Shown: positions 1 to 8,021 of the stretch, in pieces
How positions within the stretch are numbered: the first letter of the stretch is position 1
Layout: each line of letters starts with the position of its first letter
DNA from: Sulfurimonas sp.
GTDB taxonomy: Bacteria; Campylobacterota; Campylobacteria; Campylobacterales; Sulfurimonadaceae
Length of the DNA stretch: 64,000 bases
Assembly: GCA_030949825.1 (NCBI GenBank)
Contig: JAUZSC010000008.1
Span: 124,001 to 188,000, forward strand
Reading direction: 5' to 3'
Notes under the pieces: generated by a model
What the model was told of the DNA's origin: nothing
Seen by the model: only the letters and a program-made list of their open reading frames with translations
Database searches by the model: none
Made by a program: the position numbers and the translations under genes

Positions 1-796
1 GTACTGCCGGTGATAAAATAAGCAAGAAAGCAAGTTTATTAAGTAAAATTCCACCAACATTTACAACTCCTGCGTGCATTAAAGCAGATACTGGAGTTGG
101 CGCTTCTGATGTATACGGTAGCCAAATATGAAAAGGTACAATTGCCGACTTCATCATTGCTGCGAGTAAGTAAAGGAATCCAACAACAAAAATCATCGGA
201 TCATCGATAGGGTTTTGAGACATCATTAACCACTGTTCTTTTAGAACATCTAAATCAAAGCTACCGAATGTTTTATAAGTTAAAATTACAGCGAGTAAAA
301 ATACAAAATCCGCACTTTTATGAATGTACATCGTCCATCTTGCATTTTTAACGGCGGTTTGTGAACCTACATTAAATGAAACAAGAAGATATAAGTAGAC
401 ACTCATAAGTTGCCAAGCAAGCGCAAGGACAATAAGGTTATTACTCATCACAAGTAAATAAATGGACGAAAAGATAAAGTTTAAAAGAACAAAAAACCTT
501 TTATACCCTGCTTCATCCCACATATATTTTGTAGCAAATTTACGAATAACTAATCCTAAGATTGCTACATAGGGTACAAGAATAGCTGAAAGTTCATTGT
601 AAATCAACAAACCACCAAAGCCTTCTATAGAGGTACCAGTACTAATGACATAGTACGACCCACATAATGCAAGTATAGCCACCATACTAGAGAGTATAAG
701 GCTGATTCTTGGCATAATTTCTTTTTTATCTACAAAACCGAGAAGAATCGCAATTAAAATTGGAATTCCTGGGATAAGTAATACTATTTGCTCCAC
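1..796 (-). CDS. NuoL/DabB-family proton-conducting membrane subunit, 5' part only
   Basis: The ORF track misses this gene because it starts with GTG (794-796) and runs off the window. The start is supported by an AAGGAG ribosome site about seven bases upstream. About 265 residues are visible, almost all hydrophobic helices, ending in the proton-transporter core motif WLPYTSEAPTPVSALMHAG. This is the NuoL/MrpA family. The variant SALMHAGVVNVGG resembles DabB, the membrane partner of DabA in energy-coupled inorganic carbon uptake, more than NuoL of complex I, where the equivalent stretch usually reads HAATMVTAG. An autotroph would suit DabB. The deciding evidence, a neighbouring dabA (DUF2309) gene, would lie outside the window. 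Family assignment is firm, DabB is an inference. Confidence 0.75.
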   Translation of the reverse strand, partial: MEQIVLLIPGIPILIAILLGFVDKKEIMPRISLILSSMVAILALCGSYYVISTGTSIEGFGGLLIYNELSAILVPYVAILGLVIRKFATKYMWDEAGYKRFFVLLNFIFSSIYLLVMSNNLIVLALAWQLMSVYLYLLVSFNVGSQTAVKNARWTMYIHKSADFVFLLAVILTYKTFGSFDLDVLKEQWLMMSQNPIDDPMIFVVGFLYLLAAMMKSAIVPFHIWLPYTSEAPTPVSALMHAGVVNVGGILLNKLAFLLILSPAV

Positions 797-1020
797 TATA
801 ACTCCTTATATTCACTAAGATTATCATCTATAGAAATATATGCTTCTAAAATATTTGACTAATTATAGATAATTAATATTAAATATAAACTAAAGCCTTG
901 CAAAACATACTCATAGCTTAAGTTTTGTAGAACCTAATCCCTTGCTTAAAGAAAAGTAAAAGGTTTTTTAAGTAGAATTCTCGTTCAAAACATAAAATGT
1001 AGCTGATAAAGAATGTCTAG

Positions 1021-1040
1021 AAACAGGGTAAGACCTGTTT
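1021..1040 (+). terminator. Hairpin with U-rich tail in the leader of the oxidoreductase operon
   Basis: A perfect 7-bp stem (AAACAGG / CCTGTTT) with a 6-base loop is followed by TAAAGATTTTTTAT. It lies between the divergent dabB-like gene and the oxidoreductase operon. It could be a weak intrinsic terminator or attenuator for + strand transcription. No gene on the + strand ends here, so a leader role is more likely than gene termination. Confidence 0.35.
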
Positions 1041-1085
1041 TAAAGATTTTTTATATTATAATTTTTTCGATGCTACATCGCTAAT

Positions 1086-1104
1086 TATTAGATCTGATCT
1101 AATA
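1086..1104. promoter_or_regulatory. Perfect 9-bp palindromic arm pair, candidate operator
   Basis: TATTAGATC-T-GATCTAATA is a perfect inverted repeat with a single central base, ending 33 bases before the start of the first oxidoreductase gene. A -10-like TATAAT lies about 25 bases upstream, at 1057-1062. The layout (promoter, palindrome, ribosome site) suits a repressor operator. The binding protein is unknown. The rest of the 797-1137 gap holds no other clear feature apart from the hairpin at 1021. Confidence 0.4.
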
Positions 1105-1137
1105 TATTATGTTTAACTTATTCATTAGGGAGTAACA

Positions 1138-1365
1138 ATGTATTATGTAGCGAAAGTTAATTCTGACATGTGTGCAGAATATAAATGTAACACATGTACA
1201 CTATATTGTCCAGAAGCAAATACGCTTATGTTCAATAAAGATGGAAATACATCTTGGGTAGACGAAGATAGATGTAAAGGGTGTGCACTTTGTGTGTACG
1301 TATGTACTGACATGCTTGATCGTAATTGTATTACGATGGAAATGGTAAGCGGTAAAGAAGACTAA
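1138..1365 (+). CDS. 2-oxoacid:ferredoxin oxidoreductase, delta (ferredoxin-like) subunit
   Basis: This 75-residue protein carries two cysteine groups, CKCNTCTLYCP and CKGCALCVYVC, as expected for a dicluster 4Fe-4S ferredoxin domain that passes electrons between the catalytic subunits and free ferredoxin. It opens a five-gene co-directional run with alpha, beta, gamma and one extra subunit. The start is supported by TTAGGGAG just upstream. In multi-subunit pyruvate or 2-oxoglutarate:ferredoxin oxidoreductases this is the PorD/ForD/OorD subunit. The second group has the spacing C-x2-C-x2-C-x3-C. Which 2-oxoacid the complex uses cannot be read from this subunit. Confidence 0.85.
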   Translation: MYYVAKVNSDMCAEYKCNTCTLYCPEANTLMFNKDGNTSWVDEDRCKGCALCVYVCTDMLDRNCITMEMVSGKED

Positions 1366-1425
1366 GTATTTAATTTATTTTAATTTAATTTAAACTTAAT
1401 AGTATAGAAAATTATAGGAGAACTT

Positions 1426-1995
1426 ATGGCAAATCAAGGCCCTGCGTATTATTCACCGTATCCTGCGGCAATATATGACGGTGTAATTACACCACCAGAA
1501 GGAAAAGCACTTTTATTAGAAAGTGTAGTTGACGAAGAAACAGCAATGAGAGAAGCTGCTAGAGTAATGTTGACAAGTGAGAATGCAACAATTTTCCCTG
1601 GTCCACAAGTACTTTATGGATACAATGAAGAAGCAAAGAAAAAAGCTACTCTTATTAAAGAGATATCTGAAGTTCTAAATGCTAAAATGATTCCAATGTA
1701 CGATTACAGACCAAAATATCCAAAGATTGATGCGGAAGTAGAAATTAATCCAAATCATCCAAACTTAACAATTTGGCACAACAACATTAAAGCAGCGATA
1801 TTTATCGGTATTCACTGTCATTATGCAAATGTTGCATTAAAAATGGTTAGATGTGAAACAGATTGTTACACAATCGCGATTTGTGGTTTGTCAGGGCATG
1901 AAGATGCAATGGCTACATTACGAGATCAGCATTCTTCGGAGCTTGAGAAATTCATCAAAATAGCTAAAGAAGTAAAAGCTGAGCTTGGTAAATAG
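1426..1995 (+). CDS. 2-oxoacid:ferredoxin oxidoreductase, epsilon-like fifth subunit
   Basis: This 189-residue soluble protein lies between the delta and alpha genes and is preceded by a TAGGAG ribosome site. Ordinary four-subunit oxidoreductases lack such a gene. Five-subunit enzymes known from Hydrogenobacter and Nitrospira, where they run the reductive TCA cycle, carry an extra small epsilon subunit, and position and size match that. Several Cys and His residues cluster near residues 125-155 (IGIHCHYAN, RCETDCYT), but there is no classic iron-sulfur motif. The assignment is mainly from context. Its role, perhaps assembly or stabilisation, is not established by the sequence. Confidence 0.6.
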   Translation: MANQGPAYYSPYPAAIYDGVITPPEGKALLLESVVDEETAMREAARVMLTSENATIFPGPQVLYGYNEEAKKKATLIKEISEVLNAKMIPMYDYRPKYPKIDAEVEINPNHPNLTIWHNNIKAAIFIGIHCHYANVALKMVRCETDCYTIAICGLSGHEDAMATLRDQHSSELEKFIKIAKEVKAELGK

Positions 1996-2007
1996 GTAGG
2001 AGAAAAT

Positions 2008-3210
2008 ATGAGTACAATTAAAGATATGACAGCGACGAAAAACTGGTCTGGACAAACTCTTGTTACAGCAGACTATATGCTTTTCGAAGCTCCTAGAACT
2101 AAGCACTTTATGACTGGTTCTGAAGTTTTAAAAGAAGCGGTAAAAAGATGTACAGTTGATGCATCTGTTTCTTACCCTATTACACCACAGTCTGAAGCCG
2201 CTCACCTTATTGGTGAACTATGGGCAGAAGGTTATGTAGGTGTATATTTTAGAGGCGAGAATGAATTTGGTGTAATGGCTGAAGTTGCTGGTTGTGCAAT
2301 GGCTGGTGCAAGAACGATTACTACTACTTCAGGTCCTGGTACACTAAGAGCAATGGAAAACTTTCCACAATGGTCTGGTACTAGAATCCCTTGTCAACTT
2401 ATCCTTATGGCTCGTGGTATTAATTCACCACTAACTATTCAACCGGATAATCTAGAAGTTACATTTATGCTAGAAACTGGATGTCAAATTTGGTATGCTG
2501 AAAATGTTCAAGAACTTTTTGACATGTCAATTGCAGCATTTATCGTTGCTGAAAAACCTGATGTTCATGTGCCTATTGTAACTGTTGTTGATGGTTTCTT
2601 TGTATCACATACAAGAGAATCAGTAATGTTACCAGCAGATGATATGGCACTTTTCCCTTATGAGCCATACAAATCTCCATTACCTCCGATTGATTCTGAA
2701 ACTCCTCCTGGGCGTTTTTTAAGAGATCCATTTGTAATGAAATCTAACTATATTTCTTATGCTACACATGCTTCTTGGCAGTGGGAAGTAAGATCTGCTG
2801 TTGAGCGTTCACGCCCTTATGCAGAGCACTTCTTAAAAGGTCTTATACATGTTACTGGTGAAGCTGATGCTGAGATAGCATTTGTTACTTGTGGTACTGC
2901 ATCACACCAAGCAAAAGAAGCGCACAGAGAATTAATGAAACTTGGAATTAAAACGAAAGTTCTTAAACTAAGAACAATCAGACCATTCCCTACAAAAGAA
3001 CTTCTAACTGAACTTGATGGTATCAAACATGTATTTGTACCTGAGTTTAATGTTGTTGGTTGGTTAGAAAAAGAAGTTAAAACTGCTCTTTATAACAAAC
3101 ATGATGCACAAATTGTTGGTGGACCAAGAGTTGCCGGTGGTATGAGTTTACCAGCTGAAGCAATTATCAAAGAAGTAATGGAACAAATCAACCCAGGAAA
3201 AGGAGCATAA
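2008..3210 (+). CDS. 2-oxoacid:ferredoxin oxidoreductase, alpha subunit
   Basis: This 400-residue protein has the POR N-terminal (pyrimidine-binding) domain, with SYPITPQSEAAHLIGE near residues 55-70 and TTTSGPGTLRAMENFPQWSG near 110-130. A transketolase C-terminal-like domain follows from about residue 280 (VTGEADAEIAFVTCGTASHQA). It contributes to the thiamine diphosphate and coenzyme A active site with the beta subunit. In the reductive TCA cycle the reaction runs toward carboxylation of acetyl-CoA or succinyl-CoA using reduced ferredoxin. It is 12 bp downstream of the epsilon-like gene and 1 bp upstream of beta. Pyruvate versus 2-oxoglutarate specificity is not decidable here. Confidence 0.9.
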   Translation: MSTIKDMTATKNWSGQTLVTADYMLFEAPRTKHFMTGSEVLKEAVKRCTVDASVSYPITPQSEAAHLIGELWAEGYVGVYFRGENEFGVMAEVAGCAMAGARTITTTSGPGTLRAMENFPQWSGTRIPCQLILMARGINSPLTIQPDNLEVTFMLETGCQIWYAENVQELFDMSIAAFIVAEKPDVHVPIVTVVDGFFVSHTRESVMLPADDMALFPYEPYKSPLPPIDSETPPGRFLRDPFVMKSNYISYATHASWQWEVRSAVERSRPYAEHFLKGLIHVTGEADAEIAFVTCGTASHQAKEAHRELMKLGIKTKVLKLRTIRPFPTKELLTELDGIKHVFVPEFNVVGWLEKEVKTALYNKHDAQIVGGPRVAGGMSLPAEAIIKEVMEQINPGKGA

Positions 3211-3211
3211 T

Positions 3212-4081
3212 ATGGCAATTGATATTTATAAAATCAACCCCGAATTTAAAGACATTATGCCTCAAGAGATCATCGATCTCGAGGAAAATGCTACATGGGC
3301 TCAGAATCAAAAGAAACCTCGTGGTATTAAAGAACTTCCAGAAACTAAAGAGTTACTAGAAGAGCACTCTTTATGTGCTGGTTGTCCAGAGTCTGCTGCA
3401 TTAAGATATGTACTTGCTGCACTTCCTAAACCTGAAGATACTATCATTGTTAATTCAACTGGTTGTACTTCTTTAATGTTCCCACACATTGCACTTCATA
3501 CTGTGCATTCACTTTTTGGTAACCAAAATGCTGTTGCATCTGGTATCAAAAGAGTTCTAGACTGGAGATTTCCAGACATCATTAAAGATGTTGTTGTTCT
3601 AGCTGGTGATGGTGCTACTGTTGATATCGGTCTTGATTATACACTTCAGTCTTTCTTTAGACAAGAAAATATCACTACAATTTGTTTTGATAATGAAGTA
3701 TATGCAAATACTGGTGGACAAGAGTCAGGTATGACTCCTAAAGGTCAAGTTTTCAAAATGGCTCCTAAAGGTAAGAAATTTGAAAAAGTTAAAATGTGGG
3801 AACTTGCTCAAACTGCTGGTTGTCATTACTCTATCAACATGACAGCTTCTGCACCTAAAGCAGTTGCTAAAGCGGTTAGAGAAGCAATTTTAATTGCTAG
3901 AAAAATTGGACCAACATACCTAAACATTTATACACCTTGTATTCTTGAAATTGGACTAAGCGCTAACGAAGGGCTTGGGGAAATGAAAGACCAAGATAAA
4001 GACAGATTTGCATCATTCAAATATGTTTCACCTGAAGCGGCTGAATACCTAATAGAATGTAAAAAAGAAGGACTTTTATAA
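3212..4081 (+). CDS. 2-oxoacid:ferredoxin oxidoreductase, beta (TPP-binding) subunit
   Basis: This 289-residue protein matches the thiamine diphosphate-binding beta subunit. CAGCPESAALRYVLAAL near residues 55-72 holds two of the conserved cysteines. AGDGATVDIGLDYTLQSF near residue 130, followed by FDNEVYANTGGQ, is the GDG...N TPP-Mg2+ motif typical of the family. Another conserved Cys is in VNSTGCTS. It overlaps the gamma gene by one base (TAATG), indicating translational coupling. Members of this family place a 4Fe-4S cluster close to the cofactor. Confidence 0.92.
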   Translation: MAIDIYKINPEFKDIMPQEIIDLEENATWAQNQKKPRGIKELPETKELLEEHSLCAGCPESAALRYVLAALPKPEDTIIVNSTGCTSLMFPHIALHTVHSLFGNQNAVASGIKRVLDWRFPDIIKDVVVLAGDGATVDIGLDYTLQSFFRQENITTICFDNEVYANTGGQESGMTPKGQVFKMAPKGKKFEKVKMWELAQTAGCHYSINMTASAPKAVAKAVREAILIARKIGPTYLNIYTPCILEIGLSANEGLGEMKDQDKDRFASFKYVSPEAAEYLIECKKEGLL

Positions 4082-4797
4082 TGGCTAAAGATTCGATTAA
4101 AGTAAGACTACCGGGACTCGGTGGTCAAGGGGCAGTTACTGCTGCTCACATTGCGGCTACAGCAGCTGACACTGATGGTTACTTTGCAGTGTCTAATCCA
4201 TTTTTTGGTGCTGAAAAGCGTATGGCTCCATCTGAGTCTTATGTAAGAATTGGTACTGTGCCTATTTACGATAGAGGGGAAGTAATTTACCCAGATATCG
4301 TTATGATTTTCCACCCACAAGTTATTACTATGGGTAAATCATACACTATGCCTTTTTATGCTGGTATTAAAGAAAACGGTCTTGTTATTATTAACAGTGA
4401 TACTGACCTTTTAACTGATGTAGATAAGAAAACACTTGCTGATATGAATGTAAAAGTTTTCACGCATGACTTCACACAGTTTGCAATAGATGAAGCAGGT
4501 ACTGAACTTGCTACAAATATGGCAATGCTAGGTGCACTTTTTGGAGCACTTGGAACAATTAGTAAGCCTGCTATTGAAGAGGGAATTAAAGATAGATTCC
4601 TTAAAAAATACACGGCTTCTGGTGGTACTGCTACACTTGACTCAGTTATTGAGAAAAAGTTTAAAAAGAAAAAAGAACTTATAGAAAAAAATCTTTCTAC
4701 AGCTTCTGCAGCATATGACTTAACAGTTAAATGGGCAAAAGAAGTAGGACTAGGGCAAATTCTAGAACCTTCTAAAAATAACAACGGTAACGTATAA
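4081..4797 (+). CDS. 2-oxoacid:ferredoxin oxidoreductase, gamma subunit
   Basis: This 238-residue protein has the gamma-domain signature: VRLPGLGGQGAVTAAHIAA at the N-terminus, then FFGAEKRMAPSESYVRIG near residue 40-60. Gamma domains help form the coenzyme A and thiamine diphosphate sites in the assembled enzyme. It is the last gene of the five-gene operon and its start codon overlaps the beta stop. It is longer than the roughly 185-residue OorC of Campylobacter and Helicobacter, with a Lys-rich C-terminal extension (about residues 190-238). That length fits the five-subunit type better. Confidence 0.88.
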   Translation: MAKDSIKVRLPGLGGQGAVTAAHIAATAADTDGYFAVSNPFFGAEKRMAPSESYVRIGTVPIYDRGEVIYPDIVMIFHPQVITMGKSYTMPFYAGIKENGLVIINSDTDLLTDVDKKTLADMNVKVFTHDFTQFAIDEAGTELATNMAMLGALFGALGTISKPAIEEGIKDRFLKKYTASGGTATLDSVIEKKFKKKKELIEKNLSTASAAYDLTVKWAKEVGLGQILEPSKNNNGNV

Positions 4798-4804
4798 TTT
4801 CACA

Positions 4805-4823
4805 ACTGTGCCTTTGGCACAGT
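4805..4823 (+). terminator. Hairpin after the oxidoreductase operon
   Basis: ACTGTGCC-TTT-GGCACAGT forms a perfect 8-bp GC-rich stem eight bases after the gamma stop codon. The expected U-run does not follow directly, so it may act as a 3' stabilising hairpin or a weak terminator. Confidence 0.45.
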
Positions 4824-4900
4824 GTTACTGTCACTTCAAAAACACTCCATTTATCTATAGACATCTACATTAATCACAATCTAATTCTTAAGGCTCACAT

Positions 4901-5872
4901 ATGATTCAATCATTTATTATTACAGGATTTCTAGGTGTTGGTAAAACAACTATGCTTACCAATACAGTCAAAAAATATTTTAGCGATAAAAAAGTTGCTA
5001 TTGTTGTCAATGAATTTGGTGATATTGGAATTGATGGAAATATATTAAGTAATGTTTATAGTGAAGTGCTTGAAATTTCTGAAGGTTGCATCTGTTGTCA
5101 GTTGGCTGAAGAATTTGAAAGTGGTGTTATTGAGATTATAAATAAATACAATCCTGAAATTATCTTCGTTGAGACTTCCGGAGCATCTGAGCCTTTTCCA
5201 ATCTTTTTATCGCTTCAAAATCTAGGTGTATCTATAGAGGGAATTATCTGTGTAGTAGATTCTAAAAATATAAACTCTTACAAAGATAATTCAACTGCAA
5301 AATACCAAATAGGTGGCTCAAATATTATCGTATTAAATAAGACTGACTTAGTGAGTCATGAAGAACTCGAAATTGTTAAACAAGATGTTATAGCAATAAA
5401 AGAAGAATACAATATTAAAAATAACCTCACTGGAAAAAGTATATTTGATAGATATGCACTAAATAATTCTGAGCAAGGGCTTGTTAAAAAAGAAGTATTT
5501 CAGGGTGTCTATAAAATTGATGAAATTATTGGCTTGGCAAAAGACTATAAGCATGAAAGCCACACAGCTGATGATTCTATAACACAAAAAGTTGCCTATC
5601 TTAAAGAAGGAATTCAGTTTAGTGATATAGAAGCAATTTTAAATAATCTTCCTAAAAGTATCTATAGAGTTAAAGGCATAGTAAAAGCCCTAGATGTTCC
5701 CAATCATCTAGCAATAAACTATTCATTTGGCGACACTTCTTATGAAGAACTTGAAGACTACAAGGAACAATCTATCATGATATTTATTGGTGAATCCATA
5801 GACGATGATGTTAAGGACTTATGTTCACAATTTGATTTTTTAAATATGCCCCAATTTAGCATTAAAAAATAG
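4901..5872 (+). CDS. CobW/G3E-family P-loop GTPase (metal-handling)
   Basis: This 323-residue cytosolic GTPase has the Walker A motif GFLGVGKTTM at residues 9-18, the family's metal-binding signature EGCICCQ near residue 64, and the guanine-specificity motif NKTD near residue 146. A CobW C-terminal-like domain lies at about 235-320. G3E GTPases (YjiA, CobW, ZNG1) bind zinc or other transition metals and deliver them to client enzymes. The client here is unknown, and the upstream oxidoreductase operon ends 100 bp away without an evident link. The gene is complete and separated from the convergent HAD gene by only 8 bases. Confidence 0.85.
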   Translation: MIQSFIITGFLGVGKTTMLTNTVKKYFSDKKVAIVVNEFGDIGIDGNILSNVYSEVLEISEGCICCQLAEEFESGVIEIINKYNPEIIFVETSGASEPFPIFLSLQNLGVSIEGIICVVDSKNINSYKDNSTAKYQIGGSNIIVLNKTDLVSHEELEIVKQDVIAIKEEYNIKNNLTGKSIFDRYALNNSEQGLVKKEVFQGVYKIDEIIGLAKDYKHESHTADDSITQKVAYLKEGIQFSDIEAILNNLPKSIYRVKGIVKALDVPNHLAINYSFGDTSYEELEDYKEQSIMIFIGESIDDDVKDLCSQFDFLNMPQFSIKK

Positions 5873-5880
5873 TTATACTA

Positions 5881-6516
5881 TTAGGACTTATCTCGTAAGT
5901 AATGCACTGCATCAAGTGCATTACTTACAACTATATCAGTATACTTATTTAAACTAGCCTCTGTACCATAACCACTCAAGACCCCAATAGACTTAACTTT
6001 TGCATTACTTGCGGCTTTAAGGTCCATCTCTGTATCTCCTATCATCCATATTTCTTTATCTTTGCAGTCTAAAGCTTCAAGTGCTTTTAAAATAGGCTCA
6101 GCATCTGGCTTTGGGTTTTGTACATGTTCTCTTCCTATTAAAACTTCAAAGTACTTCATTAGATCAAAGTGTTCCATAAGTATCTCAGAATAAGACCCTG
6201 TTTTTGTCGTAACAATACCTAAGGTTGCAATTTCACTTGCAAGCTTCACTGCTTCTTTTGCATATTCCAACAATTTTGTCTTTTGCGTTGAAATTTTTCG
6301 GTACTCTTGCTTATAAGTATTTACATAATCCCAAACTTTTTCTTGCTCAACTCCAAGCCTTGCATACATAATGTCTAAAGGATAGCCTATTAGAGCCATG
6401 ATATCTTCATCGGAAGGATGTTTAGTACCATAAACATCAAAAGAGTAGTGGAAGGTGCTCACGATAGCTTCAGTCGAGTCTATAAGTGTTCCATCTAAAT
6501 CAAAAAGTATTATCAT
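5881..6516 (-). CDS. HAD-superfamily phosphatase (phosphoglycolate phosphatase-like)
   Basis: This 211-residue protein has the HAD motif I at its extreme N-terminus (LFDLDGTLIDST), a helical cap domain around residues 15-85, motif II (GIVTTKT) near 100, motif III Lys in NPKPDAEP near 135, and motif IV GDTEMDLKAA near 160. This layout is the Gph/PgmB-like subclass that hydrolyses small phosphorylated metabolites. The natural substrate cannot be deduced. It overlaps the upstream substrate-binding protein gene by 4 bp (ATGA), so the two are co-translated. Confidence 0.82.
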   Translation of the reverse strand: MIILFDLDGTLIDSTEAIVSTFHYSFDVYGTKHPSDEDIMALIGYPLDIMYARLGVEQEKVWDYVNTYKQEYRKISTQKTKLLEYAKEAVKLASEIATLGIVTTKTGSYSEILMEHFDLMKYFEVLIGREHVQNPKPDAEPILKALEALDCKDKEIWMIGDTEMDLKAASNAKVKSIGVLSGYGTEASLNKYTDIVVSNALDAVHYLRDKS

Positions 6517-8021
6517 TTTATTTCATCCTTTTCCCACATAATATGATTATGCCATATGCCACTCAAGCTTGGCTCAATGTTCTTGATATTTTTATCTACA
6601 GTTGTAATAGAGTTAGGAATGTATAAAAAGAGATAAGGGTTATCATCAGTAATAATTTTAAACATCTTTTTCCATAAGTCTGCTAGTTTTTCTCTGTCTA
6701 TTATGCTCTGTGATTCATCTATCATTTTATCCATAACAGGGTTATTGTAGCCAACGAGGTTGAAGCCACCTTTTTTATCAGAATCAGTATGCCAAAAAAG
6801 ATATGGATCTGGCGTTGATGAAAGTCCCCATCCTAAAAGTACTGCATCAAACTCATGGGGAAATACAACCATGTTTAAAAAAGCCTGCCATTCCATTATT
6901 CTTAAAGTTACTATTACTCCCACTTTTTTCAACTGATGCTGTAAAATCTGTGCTGCATAAGGTCGGATGCTACTTGAATTTGAGGTTACTATTTCAAATG
7001 TAAAAGGATTATTTTCATCATAGCCAGCATCTAGTAAAAGTTTTTTAGCTCTTTTTATATCTTGAATAGGTGCTTTTACTTCAGGATTATATGCGGCTGT
7101 TGCAGGAAGAAAGGGACCCGTACAAACCTTAGCATGTTTAAAAAACAATATTTCCATCAACTCTTCTCTATCTATTGCCAAAGATAAGGCTTCTCTTACT
7201 TTTGGGTTATTAAATTTTTCTCTTCTTAAGTTAAATCCTAAATATGTATAGGAATGACTTATCTCTTCATAGACATTAAAATTCTTAAAAAAATCATCAT
7301 TTAATTGTCTCTCATATTGAATCGGTTCTATCGCCCCAATATCTAAAGACTGTGACTTTAACATCAAAAAACGTGTTACAGGATCAGCGATAACATGAAA
7401 AGAAATTTTATCTATCTTTGCTTTACCCATAAAATAATCAGCATTCGCTTCTAAAATAATATTTTGAGAATGCTCTAAAGTATGGAGTTTATACGGACCT
7501 GTTCCAATCGGCTCAGTGTTAAACTTACTGCTCATCATATTTTCTTCTGACTTTAAAATATGCTCAGGAATAATTCCCATCATCCATGTTTCTAAAGCTT
7601 TAAAATATGGCTTAGTGTATATAACTCGAACCTTGTAAGCATCTATGATTTGAACTTCTTTTACAAATCTAAAATTTGCACTGTAAGGAGATGATATATT
7701 TGGAGAAATTAATGTTTGGTAGGTAAAAAGAACATCTTTCGCACTAAAACTTGCACCATCATGCCATTTTACATTTTTCTTTAACTCAAAGACTAAACTC
7801 GTATCACTCTCATAATAAAACTTACTCGCTAAATCACCTATGATTGTAGAGCTATCTTTATCGTACTTAACTAGCCCATTAAAAATAAAGCCTGCAATCT
7901 CAGATGAACTTGAGTCCGTTGCTAAAAGCGGGTTTAATCGTGATGGATTTGCCGAAGTAGCTAGATGCAGCGTACTTGCAAAAAGGTTTAAAGAAAATAA
8001 ACAAAAGAAAAAAAATTTCAT
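6513..8021 (-). CDS. ABC transporter periplasmic solute-binding protein, family 5 (peptide/nickel type)
   Basis: This 502-residue protein begins with a signal peptide (KFFFFCLFSLNLFAS). It shows the SBP family 5 pattern: RLNPLLATDSSSSEIAGFIF near residue 28, the LKKNVKWHDG motif near 90, the REALSLAIDREELM signature near 280, and C-terminal YLFWHTDSDKKGG. This family binds oligopeptides, dipeptides, nickel or other solutes for import. No permease or ATPase gene adjoins it here, so the transporter must be encoded elsewhere or it works alone. It sits in a tight minus-strand run with the downstream HAD gene (4-bp overlap) and the upstream membrane-anchored gene (1-bp overlap). Confidence 0.85.
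   Translation of the reverse strand: MKFFFFCLFSLNLFASTLHLATSANPSRLNPLLATDSSSSEIAGFIFNGLVKYDKDSSTIIGDLASKFYYESDTSLVFELKKNVKWHDGASFSAKDVLFTYQTLISPNISSPYSANFRFVKEVQIIDAYKVRVIYTKPYFKALETWMMGIIPEHILKSEENMMSSKFNTEPIGTGPYKLHTLEHSQNIILEANADYFMGKAKIDKISFHVIADPVTRFLMLKSQSLDIGAIEPIQYERQLNDDFFKNFNVYEEISHSYTYLGFNLRREKFNNPKVREALSLAIDREELMEILFFKHAKVCTGPFLPATAAYNPEVKAPIQDIKRAKKLLLDAGYDENNPFTFEIVTSNSSSIRPYAAQILQHQLKKVGVIVTLRIMEWQAFLNMVVFPHEFDAVLLGWGLSSTPDPYLFWHTDSDKKGGFNLVGYNNPVMDKMIDESQSIIDREKLADLWKKMFKIITDDNPYLFLYIPNSITTVDKNIKNIEPSLSGIWHNHIMWEKDEIK

Noticed and set aside
4356-4784. 142-aa minus-strand ORF inside the gamma subunit gene
   Set aside because: It is a shadow frame of a clearly identified gene and is low-complexity, rich in Ser and Phe.
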